Source: Streptococcus gallinaceus (lineage in GTDB: Bacteria; Bacillota; Bacilli; Lactobacillales; Streptococcaceae). Taken from it: a stretch of DNA of 64,000 nucleotides. The DNA is taken from contig NZ_JALJXU010000007.1 of the NCBI RefSeq assembly GCF_024170225.1, positions 1 to 64,000 on the forward strand, in the 5' to 3' direction. Positions 62,860 to 64,000 of this stretch are shown piece by piece. The notes under the pieces were generated by a model, which was not told the origin of the DNA, did no database searches, and saw only the letters and a program-made list of their open reading frames with translations. Made by a program: the position numbers and the translations under genes. Within the stretch, counting starts at the first letter, position 1. Each line of letters opens with the position of its first letter.

Positions 62860-64000
62860 GTGTCCACCTTACACCTTCCTTGGTATCAAGTAGCTTGATG
62901 CCTTGGGCAGCCAATTGATCTCGTATAGCATCCGCTCGTGCAAAATCACGGTTGGCACGCGCTTCTTGGCGCTCTGCAATCAAGTTTTCGATATCCGCAT
63001 CCAGCACTTCTTCAGTAAACACAATCCCGAAAACTTCCAACACAGCCGCAAACTGCTCTTTAATAGCGGCAGTATAGTTGCCCGAATTGATCCATTTTGC
63101 CATTTCAAAAACAACTGTAATTCCGTTCGCAGTGTTGAAATCCTCATCCATAGCTGCCTGAAATTTTTCGAGTAAGACTTGAAATTCTGCTTGATTTACT
63201 TGGTCTGAAAAGGATTGCTCATAGGCATTTTTCAGATATTTGAGGTTAACTTCAGCATCGTGGATGGCTTTTTCCGTAAAGTTAATCGGCTTGCGGTAAT
63301 GTTGAGTCGCCAAGAAGAAACGCAAAATCTGTCCATCAATGGTTTTTAGGGCATCATGAACAGTCACGAAGTTGCCCAGAGACTTGGACATTTTTTCATT
63401 GTCCACATTAACAAAGCCGTTATGCATCCAGTAGTTGACAAATTTGTGACCTGTTTTCGCTTCAGATTGGGCGATTTCATTGGTATGATGTGGAAACTCC
63501 AAATCCGCACCACCACCATGAATATCAATGGTATCTCCCAAGATTTCTGTCGCCATGACCGAGCACTCAATATGCCAACCAGGACGCCCCTCTCCCCAAG
63601 GACTCTTCCAAGAAACTTCACCCGCCTTGGCTGATTTCCAGAGGGCAAAATCCAGAGGATTTTCTTTCCGAGCCGTCTCCTCATCCATCCGTCCACTGGC
63701 TCCCATGACCAAATCTTCCAAGCTCTTATTGGCCAACTTGGCATAATCCTGCGACTTCTCCACACGGAAATAGACATCACCCTGACTCTCATAGGCAAAG
63801 CCTTTTTCAATCAAATCCGCCACAAAAGCAATGATATCATCTATAAAATCAATCACGCGTGGATTGCGCGTTGCCGGCTTGATGCCCAAGGCTGCTGTGT
63901 CTTCCATAAAGGCTGCGATATATTTATCTGAGAAATCCTTGGTGGACATCCCCGCTTCACGCGCACCCTTGATAATCTTGTCATCCACATCCGTAAAGTT
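62852..64000 (-). CDS. cysS: Cysteinyl-tRNA synthetase, 5' end beyond the window
   Basis: Class I synthetase charging tRNA-Cys. About 382 C-terminal residues are present, and the frame is open to the window edge. The catalytic KMSKS loop (DNEKMSKSLGNFV) and the DALR-like C-terminal domain are visible. The zinc-binding and HIGH motifs should lie beyond position 64000. The first methionine inside the window is internal, not the start. Confidence 0.96.
   Translation of the reverse strand, partial: NFTDVDDKIIKGAREAGMSTKDFSDKYIAAFMEDTAALGIKPATRNPRVIDFIDDIIAFVADLIEKGFAYESQGDVYFRVEKSQDYAKLANKSLEDLVMGASGRMDEETARKENPLDFALWKSAKAGEVSWKSPWGEGRPGWHIECSVMATEILGDTIDIHGGGADLEFPHHTNEIAQSEAKTGHKFVNYWMHNGFVNVDNEKMSKSLGNFVTVHDALKTIDGQILRFFLATQHYRKPINFTEKAIHDAEVNLKYLKNAYEQSFSDQVNQAEFQVLLEKFQAAMDEDFNTANGITVVFEMAKWINSGNYTAAIKEQFAAVLEVFGIVFTEEVLDADIENLIAERQEARANRDFARADAIRDQLAAQGIKLLDTKEGVRWTRD

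Overview
The window is a low-GC Gram-positive chromosome segment, almost certainly Streptococcus and most likely S. suis. The evidence is the ami oligopeptide operon, the uppP-mecA-rgpG-sufCDSUB order, the ilvBNC/ilvA/ilvD cluster, CodY-like boxes, an MsmK-type sugar ATPase and the rplM-rpsI pair. The species is inferred from gene content; no rRNA or marker gene settles it.

1-31.7 kb is a stable core. On the minus strand: the amiACDEF importer, the SUF iron-sulfur operon (with a YjbR-family gene wedged between sufU and sufB), rgpG, mecA, uppP, an SPFH protein, ilvA and ilvC-ilvN-ilvB. On the plus strand: a D,D-carboxypeptidase, a glutamine-type ABC importer, a glycosyltransferase / phosphodiester glycosidase / membrane protein trio, and ilvD. 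CodY-like boxes before ilvB and ilvD suggest joint control of branched-chain amino acid synthesis. 31.7-33.9 kb holds two VOC proteins and an HdiR-type LexA-like repressor with a YolD-like partner but no umuC. 33.9-35.8 kb is a decayed LPXTG pilin-like surface gene with three frameshifts and a stop inside its sorting signal.

36.0-54.2 kb is a tandem array of two integrative elements at the 3' end of rpsI. Three att sites are visible: a 15-bp core at 36034, a 53-bp copy of the rpsI end at 45815, and rpsI itself at 54187. Each element has its own tyrosine integrase at the rpsI-proximal end, its own pair of arm-type repeats at both ends, and its own inverted 15-17 bp motif linking the left end to the region before the integrase. 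Element 1 carries a four-gene operon (large XRE protein, C5 methyltransferase, Eco47II-like endonuclease, Ser/Thr protein kinase). It also carries a mobilization/replication module: sigma-like protein, TcpA-like ATPase, pMV158-type Rep with a recognisable nick hairpin, excisionase and integrase. Element 2 carries a RelBE-type toxin-antitoxin pair, a MobV relaxase with a pMV158-like oriT, a Rep_trans initiator, a cysteine-free Spx-like protein with a C-terminal extension, a RepA_N-domain protein, a frameshifted excisionase-like gene, an XRE repressor facing three operators about 30 bp apart, and the integrase. The insertions moved the probable rplM-rpsI terminator about 18 kb away; element 2 supplies a substitute hairpin just after rpsI.

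54.2-64 kb returns to core: rpsI, rplM with a leader, an XRE/membrane-protein trio, degV, a NYN-domain protein, rlmB, an FUSC-type membrane protein, msmK, a NUDIX hydrolase, a CdaR-like regulator, mrnC, and cysS, which runs off the right edge.

The most interesting candidate system is the XRE-methyltransferase-endonuclease-kinase operon (36.2-40.7 kb): a type II restriction cassette co-transcribed with a eukaryotic-like protein kinase.
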